DNA from: Chrysophaeum taylorii
Taxonomy: Eukaryota > Sar > Pelagophyceae > Pelagomonadales > Pelagomonadaceae
Length of the DNA: 64,000 nt
Direction of reading: 5' to 3'
Assembly (NCBI GenBank): GCA_029834535.1
Contig: JAQMWT010000686.1
Location: forward strand, 1 to 64,000
Part shown: positions 61,835-64,000 of the stretch, in pieces
Numbering within the stretch: position 1 is the stretch's first letter
Layout of the letters: every line of letters begins with the position of its first letter
Made by a program: the position numbers and the translations under genes
The notes under the pieces: model-generated
The model's input: the letters and a program-made list of their open reading frames with translations, nothing else
What the model was told of the DNA's origin: nothing
Databases searched by the model: none

Positions 61835-64000
61835 ATGGTTGCCGCCGCCAGGCTGATAATGTGTACCACCACCGCCACCGTGGTGGTTGTGGGGGCGGTG
61901 CCGCACTGGCCGAGTCCATCCTGGCCCGAGGCCGTGCCCGAGATCCGGGTCCCGGGTGAGTTTCGCTGCGAATCGACGCTCGACTACGACGAGGAGGTCG
62001 AGTTCCAGGTGTTTATGGCGCCGGTTTTTCGAGGGGACGCGGACGAGTTCCGGCGGCAGAACTGGTCGATCACGAGCTGGATCGATGCGTTCCGGAACGT
62101 ACGCGCGAAGTCTCGCCTCGTCCTCGTCGCCGACGCTCCGGAAGTGGTCGAGTATTCTCGGTCTCGCGATTTGCCTTACGTTTGCGTGACCAGAACGCCC
62201 TTTGGGCCACCGCGATTCGACGAGATTTTGAAGACGATGCACCGGAGCCTGAAACGCGGGGTCGTCGCCTACGTGAACGCCGACATCTGCGTGCCGCGCG
62301 AAGGGCAGCACCGGTCGGGGAGGTCGTCGATCGAAAAAATCCTCGAGTTGCAAATCCCGGAGGACCAGCAGGCCCCCGTGCAGACCGAATGGGGGCGTTT
62401 CGAGAAGGTTCCCGGCGGCGGGAAGAACGCGGACTGGCTCGCGGTGGGGCGTCGCGTCGATTTGTCGGGGTCCACGGCGACGGTACACAAAGGAGGCGGT
62501 TACGATTTTTGGGCGTGGAACGTCCATCCCGGGTGCAGACCGCTGCTCCCGTTTCGGATCCCGCCGTTCCGCGTCGCGAGACCAAACTTCGACAACTGGT
62601 TTTTGTCGGTGTCGATCAGCGTCGGGTTCCGGCACGTGATCGACGCGACGACGGCCTTCGTCACGCTCCATCGCGAGCACGAAAGATATTTTAGCGACGA
62701 CAGGAAAAAGGGCAAGTCGTCGGGGGGGATGAAGAACTACTACGCGAGCGGAAACGTCGACGCCTACATCAACCTCCACATGGCCTTCCGGCACTACACG
62801 GATGTTCGCACGGGCCGCAACTATACGTACGGCTGGACGCACGGGACGACCTGCGAGGCGCCGTTCTACCTCGGCGCTTCGTGGACCGTCGAGCGCCGCG
62901 CGATCCGGAGCAACTTCAACTGCACCCCTTGCTATCTGCCTCCGTCCCTCGAGTGTCCGACGGACGGCGTCGGCGAGTATCTGGGCGAGGACTGGGGCCG
63001 CGCGATCGTCGACCTCTGGACGGCCAAGACCCGCGAGAGTGCGTACCGCGGGCTCTTGATCCCGGGAAAGCGCTCCAACGACATCAACGTCGTCCCCGCC
63101 AAGCTCCGAGCCTTCTACGAGGCGGCGACCGAGCACTGGCCCTACACCATGGAAGCGATCCTCGAGAAGAGAGCGACAAACCCTGGCAAAATCGTCGTGC
63201 TGATAAGCGCGAACGTCGCGGCTCGAGACTTCGCTTCGAATTTCCACTGCAACATGCAACGCATCGGCGTCGACCACCACGTCCTCGCGGCGATGGACGA
63301 CGACATCTATCATTGGGCTGTCTTGAACGCGATCCCCGTCTTCCACGCGGGGTCTATCGTCCCCGAAATCGAAACCAACGCGACCGTCTTCGACGCGAGG
63401 GATTTCGAACACTCGACCAAAGACGTCAACTACCGCATCATCACCAAAGTCAAGAGCCTTGTGGTCTTGGAGGTCCTCAAGGCAGGCTACCACGTCCTCT
63501 TCTCCGACATCGACGTCATCTGGATCCGGAACCCCCTCAGTTTCTTCGCGCGCGCGCTCCTCGTCGTCGATAGGCCCGCGATGTACGTCCAGGCCAACGC
63601 GCCCATGATTCTCCCGCCATCCCTCGATACCACCATCGTCTTCAACTTCAGCGACACCGTCTCGAGGCTCAAGCACGAGGAAGACTGCACGAAGCGAAAC
63701 AGGCTCAACTCGGGCCTCTACTTCGTCCCGGCGACCGACGCCGGCATTTCCGCGTTTCGCCACATCACGATCGACGCGCAAAATCACCCCGACAAGTCAG
63801 AACAGCCCTCCTTCCAACGAGCTCTCTGCCTCACCCACGGCCGCAAAATCGCCGACGATGCCTGCTTGTACCAAAAGGGCACCTCCGCCGAACTCTACGT
63901 CTACGCCCTCCCCCGCCTCCAGTTCGCCACCGGCGCCGTCTTCACCTCCCCCCGCGACCGCCTCATCTTCCAAGCCAACGCCCACACGGCCCTCGACATC
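61835..64000 (+). CDS. Two-domain glycosyltransferase, 3' end beyond window
   Basis: The frame is open from 61835 to the end of the window (722 residues so far). The N-terminus (MVAAARLIMCTTTATVVVVG) suits a signal anchor, placing the rest in the Golgi lumen. Domain 1 (about 50-330) has PFGPPRFDEIL, AYVNADIC and DYFVF-like segments (YDFWAWNVHP, then FDNWFLSVSI), a pattern I know from uncharacterised algal and animal glycosyltransferase-like proteins. Domain 2 (about 440 onward) fits the nucleotide-diphospho-sugar transferase family (PF03407): TKVKSLVVLEVLKAGYHVLF, then FSDIDVIWIRNPL with the DxD motif at about 558-560, and later LNSGLYFVPAT. The sugar and acceptor are unknown. The start is only 2 nt after the preceding stop codon. 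Confidence 0.82.
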   Translation, partial: MVAAARLIMCTTTATVVVVGAVPHWPSPSWPEAVPEIRVPGEFRCESTLDYDEEVEFQVFMAPVFRGDADEFRRQNWSITSWIDAFRNVRAKSRLVLVADAPEVVEYSRSRDLPYVCVTRTPFGPPRFDEILKTMHRSLKRGVVAYVNADICVPREGQHRSGRSSIEKILELQIPEDQQAPVQTEWGRFEKVPGGGKNADWLAVGRRVDLSGSTATVHKGGGYDFWAWNVHPGCRPLLPFRIPPFRVARPNFDNWFLSVSISVGFRHVIDATTAFVTLHREHERYFSDDRKKGKSSGGMKNYYASGNVDAYINLHMAFRHYTDVRTGRNYTYGWTHGTTCEAPFYLGASWTVERRAIRSNFNCTPCYLPPSLECPTDGVGEYLGEDWGRAIVDLWTAKTRESAYRGLLIPGKRSNDINVVPAKLRAFYEAATEHWPYTMEAILEKRATNPGKIVVLISANVAARDFASNFHCNMQRIGVDHHVLAAMDDDIYHWAVLNAIPVFHAGSIVPEIETNATVFDARDFEHSTKDVNYRIITKVKSLVVLEVLKAGYHVLFSDIDVIWIRNPLSFFARALLVVDRPAMYVQANAPMILPPSLDTTIVFNFSDTVSRLKHEEDCTKRNRLNSGLYFVPATDAGISAFRHITIDAQNHPDKSEQPSFQRALCLTHGRKIADDACLYQKGTSAELYVYALPRLQFATGAVFTSPRDRLIFQANAHTALDI

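Noticed and set aside
61811-63787. 658-codon minus-strand frame opposite the glycosyltransferase
   Set aside because: The plus strand carries the DxD transferase motifs. The minus frame is a composition artefact rich in Arg, Val and Asp.

Overview
This window looks like nuclear DNA from a compact, GC-rich eukaryotic alga, most likely a stramenopile. The evidence is: long intronless host genes with strong G/C at third codon positions; introns of only 37 to 74 nt with GT-AG borders where they occur; a secreted protein built of a Cys-rich module ending in DNC...VYRV that I associate with heterokont algae (recognition, not a search result); and a diatom-like Copia element. It is not bacterial: it holds a PP1 phosphatase, a MINDY deubiquitinase, a mitochondrial ribosomal protein mL41, a PNGase A homologue and spliced genes.

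Layout. 1-6.7 kb: Copia-type LTR retrotransposon sequence (pol, then a gag/protease block). 6.7-13.6 kb: repeat-rich and decayed, with a transposase-like remnant, a Helitron-like copy and a long decayed minus-strand coding region. 13.6-18.9 kb: host genes (small helical protein, OCIA-like membrane protein, PP1, ubiquitin-like protein, mL41). 18.9-24.3 kb: two more Helitron-like copies and an older longer helicase remnant, interleaved with a minus-strand orphan gene and a peroxiredoxin-6 homologue without catalytic residues. 24.4-28.7 kb: a spliced papain-family protease and a spliced helical-repeat gene, separated by a complete-looking DNA transposon with a 9-bp target duplication. 29-30.9 kb: decayed coding region related to the one at 9.8-12.7 kb. 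30.9-40.2 kb: PNGase A homologue and two secreted kelch paralogues, with decayed sequence between the paralogues. 40.7-41.8 kb: Helitron-like copy. 42.9-44.6 kb: six-exon sugar-phosphate cyclase, closest by motif to 2-deoxy-scyllo-inosose synthase. 45.4-47.5 kb: decayed sequence. 47.9-53.3 kb: dense host genes (MINDY, MIT/coiled-coil protein, ankyrin protein, Cys-rich secreted protein, tetraspan protein). 54.2-55.5 kb: Helitron-like copy. 56.2-64 kb: spliced coiled-coil gene, a 1604-residue IQ-motif protein, and a two-domain glycosyltransferase running off the end.

How the genes relate: this is not an operon. Several encode secretory-pathway or surface proteins (PNGase A-like, two kelch proteins, Cys-rich repeat protein, cathepsin-like protease, glycosyltransferase), which suits an alga with a glycoprotein-rich surface, but linkage is not proof of shared function. 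Genes are tightly packed: convergent stops overlap (18515-18518), divergent starts lie 54 bp apart (48834-48887), and two same-strand ORFs are 2 nt apart (61832/61835). The most distinctive content is the Helitron-like family (five roughly 0.8-1.3 kb copies plus one older remnant) with helicase C-terminal relics and a tandem-repeat tail, the transposon at 25319-27508, the pseudo-peroxiredoxin and the DOIS-like cyclase.
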